Source of the DNA: JAEUMY01 sp031394355
Lineage (GTDB): Bacteria; Pseudomonadota; Gammaproteobacteria; Burkholderiales; Usitatibacteraceae
Assembly (NCBI GenBank): GCA_031394355.1
Contig: JANNSU010000081.1
Span: forward strand, 1-64,000
Direction: 5' to 3'
Length of the DNA: 64,000 nucleotides
Positions 25,190-32,744 of the stretch are shown piece after piece. Both the position numbers and the translations under genes were made by a program. The stretch's first letter is position 1, and each line of letters begins with the position of its first letter. The notes under the pieces are model-generated. The model made no database searches. It had not been told where the DNA came from and worked only from the letters and a program-made list of their open reading frames with translations.

Positions 25190-26599
25190 TCAGTCAAAGT
25201 CGCGCTTAAGTACCAGCGAATATTCGGTTTTTGTGAATCGGTAAAGTGCAATGTTGGAGGTGTTGCGGGTATACGATGCGGCAGGTCGCAATGCCCACTT
25301 GTTGGCGACACGCCAGGTCAATCCCGCATCCAGGTCAAGCGTGGTGTCCCGACCAAATTGGACGGTCTGGGCACGTGCGAGGGCCTTGTCATCCCGGCGG
25401 ATGTTGTAGCCAGCGGAGAGTTGCGCGTCGATAGCTTCCGTGATGGGTCTTTGAAGGAAAACCCGCATGCCTTCATTGCGGCGTGAGGCATCGATATCGG
25501 GCGATTGCGGGTTGAGCGGTCGCAGCGCCCGATCACGGCTGGCGTAGACGCTGCCCACCGTAACCAGCTTCAATGCAGGCCATTCTCGCAACAGCGACAC
25601 ATTGGCAAGTTGCTGATTGGTGTCCTGCGAGGGATTGGTGAGAAACCGGAATCGGTTGTACTGCACGGTCCCGAGAATGAGCGACTGGCCCGACAATGCC
25701 CACTGCATCTCGAACCGTGCCCCGCGGGTATTGCGATCGCTGGTCTGACGAGTTCCGTCCGGGCTCGCCGGGCTGGCACCATTCTGTCGATACCACTGGG
25801 CCTGCCCGTCCAGCCTGAGTGCGAGGCTGTCCCGCTTGAAACGGATACCGGTGCGGGCATCAAAATTCTTGAGATCGAAGTCACGTTGACCTCTGAACTG
25901 CCGATGTCGGGCATCCAGATCAGTCATCCATGAGAAAGAGCCGAGAAGGGGCATCGATGCGTCGATGCCGCCCTGGAGCTCGGTAAAGGCAGCTTTGCGC
26001 CGGATGCTGTTTCCGCTCGGATCCACACCCGGAATGCCAAACCCGCCCTGGATCGCCTGGGTGAAATTGCTGGTCGCGTTGGTGATGTTGTTGTCATGAC
26101 CCACGCCGAACTGAAGATGGCCGCCCAGCCTGCGTTGCTGACCGCCAGCGCGCTCGCCTATTTCTTTCAGGAATCGTTCAATGACCTGCCTGCCGGCATC
26201 TGTCGGGTTCTGCTTCAGGAGGCGCTCGAATTCCTGTTTTGCCAAATCCAGACTGCCCATGGCGAAATAGGTACGAGCGAGATCAAGGCGGGCACTGGCA
26301 AAGTCCGGTTTTACTGCCAGAACGCGCTCAAATGCCACGGTGGCTCTAGGCAGGTTCCCGCTATCCAGGGCAGCCATGCCCAGCAGGTAGTCAAATTCGG
26401 GAATGCCGGCTGCGCCGGACTCGAGAGGATCCAGGAGCGCAAATGCCTGCGCAGCCTGCTTCTGTTCAATCAGCGCACGGGCCCGTGCCAATACAGCAGG
26501 ATCCGGCGCGGTCTGGGCAACAGTCGGCAATGCAGCCGAGAGCAGAAGGGCGGTGAGAACAAGTCCCACACACGTTGAGTTGAAGCCTTGTGCTCGCAT
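25190..26599 (-). CDS. TPR plus beta-barrel outer-membrane protein, Slam/DUF560-like
   Basis: 469 residues from ATG 26599. Signal peptide ending near PTVAQTAPD. TPR repeats fill about residues 35-165 (FDYLLGMAALDSGNLPRATV, ARLDLARTYFAMGSLDLAKQ). The remaining 300 residues alternate strand-like segments with aromatic girdles and end in KRDFD, consistent with an outer-membrane barrel. This layout matches surface lipoprotein assembly modulators (type XI secretion). The adjacent FecR-domain protein would be the natural client. A 12-base palindrome AGACTGCAGTCT followed by T residues (26658-26669) lies between nadC and this gene and could be a weak terminator. A plain TPR porin is an alternative. 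Confidence 0.65.
   Translation of the reverse strand: MRAQGFNSTCVGLVLTALLLSAALPTVAQTAPDPAVLARARALIEQKQAAQAFALLDPLESGAAGIPEFDYLLGMAALDSGNLPRATVAFERVLAVKPDFASARLDLARTYFAMGSLDLAKQEFERLLKQNPTDAGRQVIERFLKEIGERAGGQQRRLGGHLQFGVGHDNNITNATSNFTQAIQGGFGIPGVDPSGNSIRRKAAFTELQGGIDASMPLLGSFSWMTDLDARHRQFRGQRDFDLKNFDARTGIRFKRDSLALRLDGQAQWYRQNGASPASPDGTRQTSDRNTRGARFEMQWALSGQSLILGTVQYNRFRFLTNPSQDTNQQLANVSLLREWPALKLVTVGSVYASRDRALRPLNPQSPDIDASRRNEGMRVFLQRPITEAIDAQLSAGYNIRRDDKALARAQTVQFGRDTTLDLDAGLTWRVANKWALRPAASYTRNTSNIALYRFTKTEYSLVLKRDFD
25216..25227. repeat. Iterated palindrome, one mismatch (GCGAATATTCGG)
   Basis: At the extreme 3' end of the Slam-like gene, Glu-Tyr-Ser frame. Confidence 0.7.
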
Positions 26600-26681
26600 G
26601 CGTCGCCCCGACTGATGGTTGGCTGCCAGGCATGTGCCCGGCAAAGGGTGATTGAAAAGACTGCAGTCTAGTTGCTTTTTA

Positions 26682-27593
26682 TTATGCCTGAAGGTGGAAA
26701 CGCATCGACAAGTCGGTCGCCACGATATCCTTGGTCAGGGTGCCGATGGAAATTCTCTGTACACCTGTATCTGCGTATCGGCGCACGTTTCGGAGCGTGA
26801 TGCCGCCCGAGGCTTCCAGCTCTGTGCCGCGCTTGCCCTGGGTCTTTGCCATGTCAACGGCTTTCTTCATTCGCGTCGGTGTGAAGTTGTCCAGCAAAAT
26901 GAGCTTGCAGTCAGCGTTGAGTGCCTCCAGAAGCTGCTCCAGTGTTTCGACTTCAATCTGGACGAACACGCCGGCGGGAGCGGTTTTGAAGGCGGCCGCA
27001 AGCGCTGCGGTGACGCCACCCGCTGCAAGAATGTGATTTTCCTTGATGAGAATGCCGTCGAAGAGACCGATGCGATGATTTTGACCGCCACCGATGGTAA
27101 CCGCGTACTTGAGCGCCCGTCGCAGCCCGGGAATCGTCTTGCGGGTATCGAAGATGCGCGCCTTGGTGCCGCGCACGGCATCTGCGAATATTCGCGTACG
27201 GGTCGCAACGCCTGAAAGCGTTTGCAGGAAGTTGAGGCTGGCCCGTTCGGCGGTCAACATGGCGCGCGCCTTGCCCTGAATCTCGCAAAGCTGCGCACCG
27301 GCAGACACGCGATCGCCTTCCTTGAAGTGCCAGAAGATTTCGCAGTCCGGGTCCAGCTCGCTGTAGCAGCGTTCGAACCAGGTGGTGCCGGCCAGGACAC
27401 AGTCCTGTCGTGTGATGACGTGGGCCATGGCCTGTGCCCTGGCGGGAACCAGTGCAGCGGTGAGATCGCCAGTGCCGATGTCCTCTGCCAGTGCGCGGGT
27501 CACGTCCTCGGTGATGATGGCTTCCAGATCGTGCAGCTCGTGCTGGGCCTGGGCCGGATGGGGTGTGGGGCGGGAAGATTTGCGTGTGGCCAT
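26682..27593 (-). CDS. nadC: Nicotinate-nucleotide pyrophosphorylase (quinolinate phosphoribosyltransferase)
   Basis: 303 residues from ATG 27593 (MATRKSSRPTP). It converts quinolinate and PRPP to nicotinate mononucleotide, CO2 and pyrophosphate in de novo NAD synthesis. Family motifs are FDTRKTIPGLR, TIGGGQNHR, LIKENH, VQIEVETLEQ and LEASGGITL. A Lys/Arg/Pro-rich N-terminal extension of about 20 residues precedes the usual start of the fold. It diverges from clpB across 74 bases. Exact palindrome at 27184 read as Arg-Ile-Phe-Ala. Confidence 0.96.
   Translation of the reverse strand: MATRKSSRPTPHPAQAQHELHDLEAIITEDVTRALAEDIGTGDLTAALVPARAQAMAHVITRQDCVLAGTTWFERCYSELDPDCEIFWHFKEGDRVSAGAQLCEIQGKARAMLTAERASLNFLQTLSGVATRTRIFADAVRGTKARIFDTRKTIPGLRRALKYAVTIGGGQNHRIGLFDGILIKENHILAAGGVTAALAAAFKTAPAGVFVQIEVETLEQLLEALNADCKLILLDNFTPTRMKKAVDMAKTQGKRGTELEASGGITLRNVRRYADTGVQRISIGTLTKDIVATDLSMRFHLQA
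27184..27195. repeat. Iterated palindrome GCGAATATTCGC, exact
   Basis: Inside nadC, Arg-Ile-Phe-Ala on the minus strand. Confidence 0.95.
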
Positions 27594-27603
27594 GATAAAG
27601 ACC

Positions 27604-27631
27604 CTTGAAATGGGAGGGATATGCCTTATCT
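27604..27631 (+). promoter_or_regulatory. Possible heat-shock (sigma-32 type) promoter of clpB
   Basis: CTTGAAA (27604-27610), a 13-base spacer and CCTTATCT (27624-27631) resemble the sigma-32 pattern CTTGAAA-N13-17-CCCATnT. The -35 half is exact; the -10 half is partial. The inferred start would be about 30 bases before the clpB ATG, and clpB is a classical heat-shock gene. Confidence 0.5.
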
Positions 27632-27667
27632 CTAAAACAACCACATGTTCAGGCAGGGGGCAGCGCA

Positions 27668-30271
27668 ATGCGTTTCGACAAGTTTACTACCCGTTTCCAG
27701 GAAGCCATTGCGGAAGCGCAAAGTATGGCGCTGGCAAATGACAATGGCTTCATCGAGCCGGTACATCTTTTGGCAGCACTTCTCGGCCAGGATGACGGCG
27801 GCGCGGGCTCGTTGCTGGCCAAGGCCGGCGTGGCCGTACCGAAGCTGAAGGAGTCCGTGGCACAAGCCCTGGGCAAGCTCGCCAAGGTTGAAGGTCAGGG
27901 CGGCGAGATTTCCATTTCACGCGAGCTGGGCAGCCTGCTCAATCTCGCTGACAAGGAGGCCAGCAAGCGGGGCGACCAGTTCATTGCGTCGGAACTCTTC
28001 CTGCTGGTTGCGTGTGACGACAAGGGCGAAGCAGGCCGACTCCTGAAGGCGGCGGGTGCCAGCAAGAAGTCCATCGACGACGCCATCAAGGCCATCCGTG
28101 GCGGGGAGGGCGTGTCCTCACAGGAGGCCGAAGGCCAGCGCGACTCGCTCAACAAATACACCATCGACATGACCGAGCTGGCGCGCAAGGGCAAGCTCGA
28201 CCCGGTCATCGGCCGCGACGACGAGATCCGCCGCACCATCCAGGTGCTGCAGCGTCGAACCAAGAACAACCCCGTCCTCATCGGCGAGCCTGGCGTGGGC
28301 AAGACCGCCATCGTGGAAGGGCTGGCGCAGCGCATAGTGAACGGCGAGGTGCCGGAGACGCTCAAGAACAAGCGTGTCTTGTCGCTCGACATGGCAGCCC
28401 TGTTGGCAGGTGCCAAATACCGTGGCGAATTCGAGGAGCGCTTGAAGGCCGTGTTGAAGGACCTGGCCAAAGACGAGGGCCAGACCATCGTCTTCATCGA
28501 CGAGCTGCACACCATGGTGGGCGCAGGCAAGGCCGAAGGCGCCATGGACGCGGGCAACATGCTGAAGCCTGCGCTGGCGCGGGGTGAACTGCATTGCGTG
28601 GGCGCCACCACGCTGGACGAATATCGCAAGTACGTGGAAAAAGATGCCGCACTGGAGCGCCGTTTCCAGAAGGTGCTGGTCGGTGAACCCTCGGTCGAAG
28701 ACACCATCGCCATCTTGCGCGGGCTGCAGGAGAAGTACGAATTGCACCACGGTGTCGACATCACTGATCCGGCCATTGTGGCCGCAGCGGAACTCTCGCA
28801 CCGTTACATCACCGACCGCTTCCTGCCGGACAAGGCCATCGACTTGATCGACGAGGCCGCTTCGCGCATCCGGATGGAAATCGACTCCAAGCCGGAGGCC
28901 ATGGACAAGCTCGACCGCCGCCTGATCCAGCTGAAGATCGAGCGCGAGGCCGTACGCCGGGAGAAGGACGAAGGCAGCAAGAAGCGCTTTTCGCTCATCG
29001 AGGACGAAATCCGCAAGCTGGAGAAAGAGTATTCGGACCTCGACGAGGTGTGGAAAGCCGAGAAGGCGCGTGTGCAGGGCTCGCAGCACATCAAGGAAGA
29101 GATCGACAAGATCAAGGCGCAGATGGTGGATCTGCAACGGAAGGGCCAGTTCGACAAGCTGGCCGAGCTGCAGTACGGCAAGCTGCCGCCGCTGGAAGCC
29201 CAGCTGAAGGCGGCTGAAGTGTCAGCCAGCGCCGCGCATCAGCAAAACACCTTGCTGCGCACGCAAGTCGGTGCCGAAGAAATCGCCGAGGTCGTCTCAC
29301 GCGCCACGGGCATCCCGGTCTCCAAGATGATGCAGGGCGAGCGCGAAAAGCTCATCAACATGGAGGATCGCCTGCACAAGCGCGTTGTGGGCCAGGACGA
29401 AGCGGTGCGTCTGGTGTCGGACGCCATCCGGCGTTCACGCGCTGGCCTCGCCGATCCCAACCGCCCGTATGGTTCGTTCCTGTTCCTCGGCCCAACAGGT
29501 GTCGGCAAGACCGAGCTCACCAAGGCGCTGGCCGAGTTTCTGTTCGACGCAGAAGATCATCTCATCCGCATCGACATGAGCGAATTCATGGAGAAGCACT
29601 CCGTGTCGCGCCTCATTGGTGCGCCGCCCGGGTATGTGGGCTATGACGAAGGGGGTGCGCTGACTGAAGCCGTGCGCCGCAAGCCGTATGCCGTGATCCT
29701 GTTCGACGAAGTCGAGAAGGCGCACCCGGATGTGTTCAATGTCCTGCTCCAGGTTTTGGATGATGGCCGCATGACCGACGGGCAGGGTCGAACCGTGGAC
29801 TTCAAGAATACGGTCGTCGTGATGACGTCCAACCTGGGCTCGCAAATGATCCAGTCCATGGCTGACCAGGACTACCAAGTCGTGAAGCTGGCCGTGATGG
29901 GCGAGGTGAAGACCCATTTCCGGCCCGAGTTCGTCAATCGCATTGACGAGATCGTGGTGTTTCATCCGCTGGACGATGCGAATATTCGCAGTATCGCGGG
30001 CATCCAGGTACAGCGGCTGGCAAAGCGGCTGGCGGCCATCGATATGGGTTTCAAGGTCGAAGAGAGTGCCTTGTCGGAGATTGCCCGAGCTGGCTTTGAT
30101 CCGGTCTATGGTGCCCGACCGCTGAAGCGCGCCATTCAGCAGCAGATCGAAAACCCGCTGTCCAAGCAGATTCTGGACGGGAGCTTCGTGCCGAAGGACA
30201 CCATCGTGGTCAAGGCGGTCGGCGGGGTGATGAGTTTCAGCGCCAAGCAAACGGCGAAGAAAGCGGCTTGA
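27668..30271 (+). CDS. clpB: ATP-dependent disaggregase ClpB
   Basis: 867 residues from ATG 27668 (MRFDKFTTRFQEAIAEAQ), preceded by AGGGGG 8 bases upstream. Hsp100 chaperone that works with DnaK to pull apart protein aggregates. Order: N-domain (1-150), AAA+ 1 with GEPGVGKT near residue 205 and the VFIDELHT Walker B, a coiled-coil middle domain (about 405-530, many Glu/Lys heptads), AAA+ 2 with GPTGVGKTE near 605 and LFDEVEKAH, and the C-terminal domain. Length and motifs are normal. One exact palindrome (29978) near the 3' end encodes Ala-Asn-Ile-Arg. Confidence 0.98.
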   Translation: MRFDKFTTRFQEAIAEAQSMALANDNGFIEPVHLLAALLGQDDGGAGSLLAKAGVAVPKLKESVAQALGKLAKVEGQGGEISISRELGSLLNLADKEASKRGDQFIASELFLLVACDDKGEAGRLLKAAGASKKSIDDAIKAIRGGEGVSSQEAEGQRDSLNKYTIDMTELARKGKLDPVIGRDDEIRRTIQVLQRRTKNNPVLIGEPGVGKTAIVEGLAQRIVNGEVPETLKNKRVLSLDMAALLAGAKYRGEFEERLKAVLKDLAKDEGQTIVFIDELHTMVGAGKAEGAMDAGNMLKPALARGELHCVGATTLDEYRKYVEKDAALERRFQKVLVGEPSVEDTIAILRGLQEKYELHHGVDITDPAIVAAAELSHRYITDRFLPDKAIDLIDEAASRIRMEIDSKPEAMDKLDRRLIQLKIEREAVRREKDEGSKKRFSLIEDEIRKLEKEYSDLDEVWKAEKARVQGSQHIKEEIDKIKAQMVDLQRKGQFDKLAELQYGKLPPLEAQLKAAEVSASAAHQQNTLLRTQVGAEEIAEVVSRATGIPVSKMMQGEREKLINMEDRLHKRVVGQDEAVRLVSDAIRRSRAGLADPNRPYGSFLFLGPTGVGKTELTKALAEFLFDAEDHLIRIDMSEFMEKHSVSRLIGAPPGYVGYDEGGALTEAVRRKPYAVILFDEVEKAHPDVFNVLLQVLDDGRMTDGQGRTVDFKNTVVVMTSNLGSQMIQSMADQDYQVVKLAVMGEVKTHFRPEFVNRIDEIVVFHPLDDANIRSIAGIQVQRLAKRLAAIDMGFKVEESALSEIARAGFDPVYGARPLKRAIQQQIENPLSKQILDGSFVPKDTIVVKAVGGVMSFSAKQTAKKAA
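29978..29989. repeat. Iterated palindrome GCGAATATTCGC, exact
   Basis: Inside clpB, Ala-Asn-Ile-Arg frame; flanked T...A. Confidence 0.95.
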
Positions 30272-30286
30272 TCAACGCCTTGCCTG

Positions 30287-30316
30287 CGGTGCATTGCGAA
30301 TATTCGCAATGCACCG
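30287..30316. terminator. 30-base perfect palindrome between convergent clpB and rarD
   Basis: CGGTGCATTGCGAAT is followed directly by its reverse complement, a gapless 30-base palindrome centred on the iterated 12-mer. It lies 15 bases after the clpB stop and 16 bases before the rarD stop, where a bidirectional terminator would be expected. No T tract follows, so intrinsic termination is not proven. Confidence 0.6.
30296..30307. repeat. Iterated palindrome GCGAATATTCGC, exact
   Basis: Intergenic, the core of the 30-base palindrome between clpB and rarD. Confidence 0.95.
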
Positions 30317-30332
30317 TGGTCGATTCTGCGAA

Positions 30333-31223
30333 TCAGTTTTCGGCCGGCGTCGACCGATGACTCCAGATTGATTCCAGGGTGTACACCGCCAACGCCACCC
30401 AGATGATCACAAAGCCGATCAGCCGGCCCCCGGTCATGCGCTCGTTGTAGAGCAGGGTGCCGGCGGCAAACTGGAGGCTGGGCGCGATGTACTGCAGGAA
30501 CCCCAGGTTGGCCATCGATATGCGTCGTACGCCGGCAGCGAACAGCAGCAACGGTATGGCCGTGATCGGCCCGGATGCAATCAGCAACAGGGTCATCGAG
30601 GTTGAGCTGGTGGCAAGCGCACTGGGCTGCTGTGATGCCAGCCACGTTAACCATCCCAGCGCCAGCGGCAGCAGGATGACTGTTTCCAGTGTGAGCCCCT
30701 CCAGCGCGCCCAGCGGTGCAATCTTGCGCATCAGGCCGTACAGCCCAAACGAGGCTGCCAGTGAAAGCCCGATCCAGGGCAGGGTGCCTGCATCCCAAGT
30801 GAGCCACAGCACGCCAAATGATGCGACGGCCACTGCCGCCCACTGCAGCGACCGCAGGCGCTCCTTCAGCCACCATTGGCCCAGCAAGATGCTGAGCAAC
30901 GGCGTGATGAAGTAGCCCAGGCTTGCATCGACCACATGGTCGTTGTTTACCGCCCAAATGTAGATCAGCCAATTGACCGACAACAGTATGGCGCTGCCGG
31001 CGAAGATGCCAAGTACCCGCTTTGATGCGAGTGCAGGCCGGATCCAGTCAAAGCGGCGCAGGAAGATGAGTACCGCCACGAGGAACACCACGCTCCAACT
31101 GATGCGGTGCGCGAGAATCTCGTCGGCAGAAATAGTGGCCAACTGCTTGAAATAAATGGGAAATGCACCCCAAAGGGTGTAGGCAGCGGCGGCCAGATAG
31201 AGGCCCTTGCGGGACGAAGGCAT
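30333..31223 (-). CDS. rarD: RarD-like EamA/DMT-family membrane transporter
   Basis: 296 residues with about ten hydrophobic helices. The N-terminus KGLYLAAAAYTLWGAFPIYF and HRISWSVVFL are the RarD signature, as is GPITAIPLLLFAAGVRRISM in the second half. It is an inner-membrane drug/metabolite-type permease; the substrate is unknown. It converges with clpB. Four tandem 15-base repeats lie 51 bases upstream of its start, inside the likely promoter region. Confidence 0.9.
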   Translation of the reverse strand: MPSSRKGLYLAAAAYTLWGAFPIYFKQLATISADEILAHRISWSVVFLVAVLIFLRRFDWIRPALASKRVLGIFAGSAILLSVNWLIYIWAVNNDHVVDASLGYFITPLLSILLGQWWLKERLRSLQWAAVAVASFGVLWLTWDAGTLPWIGLSLAASFGLYGLMRKIAPLGALEGLTLETVILLPLALGWLTWLASQQPSALATSSTSMTLLLIASGPITAIPLLLFAAGVRRISMANLGFLQYIAPSLQFAAGTLLYNERMTGGRLIGFVIIWVALAVYTLESIWSHRSTPAEN

Positions 31224-31273
31224 GGTGCAGGTGGTCCGGGCAGGACTGACAGGGAGGATTCGAGGAGAACGCG

Positions 31274-31333
31274 AACTATACGCGTGGCAACTATACGCGT
31301 GCCAACCATACGCGTGCCGACCATACGCGTGCC
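31274..31333. repeat. Four tandem 15-base repeats upstream of rarD
   Basis: Units 31274-31288, 31289-31303, 31304-31318 and 31319-31333, consensus AACYATACGCGTGCC, each carrying ACGCGT. Unit 1 ends GGC instead of GCC and unit 4 starts GA. They lie in the 161-base gap between the end of the first cheB and the rarD start. Regular spacing of about 1.4 helical turns would allow cooperative protein binding; simple slippage expansion is the other explanation. Confidence 0.9.
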
Positions 31334-31384
31334 CCCTGCAAGCTGAACCAGACCCCTTGCCGGGTCAGGCGAGAGCGCTGCGAC

Positions 31385-32455
31385 TCACCATTCAAAGTCC
31401 TGCAGCAACACAGAGTTCAAATGATCAAACAGCGTATCGGCAATGCGATCCACTGGGACTACTTCCTCTGCCGCACCTGTTGTCGCTGCCGCTCTCGGCA
31501 TGGCGCTCACGATACTGGTGTCCTCGTCCTGCGCCAGCGTGAAGGCACCTGCCTTGCGCATCGCCAGCAGTCCTGCGGCACCGTCATTGCCCCAGCCGGA
31601 GAGCACAATGCCCACCGCATGGGCACCGAGTGCCGCAGCTGAATGGAACAGCAGGTCTGCAGACGGGCGATGATCATTGACAGGCGGGCCATCGCTCAAT
31701 TGCACAAATAGGCCACGGCCCTTCTGATGCTGGATGCTGATATGGCGCGCCCCCGGTGCCAGGTAGCAGTGTCCCGCCAGCAACGGTTCACCGTGCTCTG
31801 CCTCCTTGACTTTGACCTGACAGGCTGCGCCCATCTTCCGCGCCAGGATCGCAGCGAAGGATGCCGGCACATCCAGCGCAATCACGACAGGCGGAAATGC
31901 CGCGGGCAGTCTGGGCAGGATCGCTTTCAGTGCATCTGCACCGCCCGTGGCGCCGCCGATGCAGATACAAGCCTGATCAACCTTGTCCGCCTGAGCCAGC
32001 ATGGGCAGCACGGCGACTGCCTCCTCCATCTCCACCGTGTCCGGTGAACGCAGCTTGTCCCGGGCGGAATGCGCGGCGCGTATCTTTTCCCCGATGATCC
32101 GCCCGTAGTCGATGCCGCCGCTGCTTTGCTGTGTCGGCTTGGGGATGAAATCGACCGCGCCCATGTCGATTGCTCGGAACGCGATATCGGACCCATCCTG
32201 CGTATAGGAGGACAGCATCACGACTGGCATGGGTTTGACTGCCATGAGTCGCTTCAGAAAGGACAGCCCGTTCATGTTGGGCATTTCGATGTCGAGCGTG
32301 AGCACATCTGGCTTCAAGTTCGCGATCATGTCCCGCGCCACAATCGGGTCAGGGGCCTCACCCACGACCATCATGTCCGGCTGCTCATTGATATAGGCGG
32401 CGATGATGCCCCGGATCAGGGCGGAATCGTCGACGATGAGAACGCGAATTTTCAT
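31385..32455 (-). CDS. CheB-like response regulator with dead methylesterase site
   Basis: 356 residues from ATG 32455 (MKIRVLIVDDSALIRGIIAA). The receiver domain (1-120) is intact: Asp9, Asp10, phospho-acceptor Asp55 in LTLDIEMP, and the switch lysine in FIPKP. The C-terminal CheB methylesterase domain (about 160-350) keeps its fold motifs and the last triad residue (Asp291 in GWGNDGAAGL). The catalytic Ser of the usual GASTGG is Ala169 (IGGATGG), and the catalytic His of QHMP is Asp195 (ALDVPASF). It therefore looks like a receiver-controlled pseudoenzyme. An intact paralogue lies 3 kb away (35534). It diverges from the GGDEF-EAL gene. Confidence 0.85.
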   Translation of the reverse strand: MKIRVLIVDDSALIRGIIAAYINEQPDMMVVGEAPDPIVARDMIANLKPDVLTLDIEMPNMNGLSFLKRLMAVKPMPVVMLSSYTQDGSDIAFRAIDMGAVDFIPKPTQQSSGGIDYGRIIGEKIRAAHSARDKLRSPDTVEMEEAVAVLPMLAQADKVDQACICIGGATGGADALKAILPRLPAAFPPVVIALDVPASFAAILARKMGAACQVKVKEAEHGEPLLAGHCYLAPGARHISIQHQKGRGLFVQLSDGPPVNDHRPSADLLFHSAAALGAHAVGIVLSGWGNDGAAGLLAMRKAGAFTLAQDEDTSIVSAMPRAAATTGAAEEVVPVDRIADTLFDHLNSVLLQDFEW

Positions 32456-32744
32456 ACCTTGAGAGCGTGCGCCGTGTTGGCGAGAAAATGGCCTTGGGTT
32501 GAACGTGAGTATGACAATGTGGTTACGGGCCGCAAAGGGATACGGATACCCGCACCAACCTCCACGCGTCGAGGTGCGATTGTGCCTTGATTGCTGATGA
32601 CGTGTGTTGACGCGTGATGCTTTCGGGGCCAGCCCGGATCGTGAAAGGCGATTGACCTCTCCGGCCGAGCGGCACAGAATGGCTGAAAAATAGTGCGAGC
32701 TGGCGCATTGCATTGGCCAGATTCCTGTTCACTTCAATTTCGTC

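Noticed and set aside
30296..30307. parS or other single-function chromosome site
   Set aside because: Copy density (over 20 in 64 kb) is far higher than for parS, and the sequence does not match the known TGTTTCACGTGAAACA-type site.
31274..31333. Possible iteron origin or CRISPR
   Set aside because: Contiguous 15-base units without spacers; no replication gene nearby.
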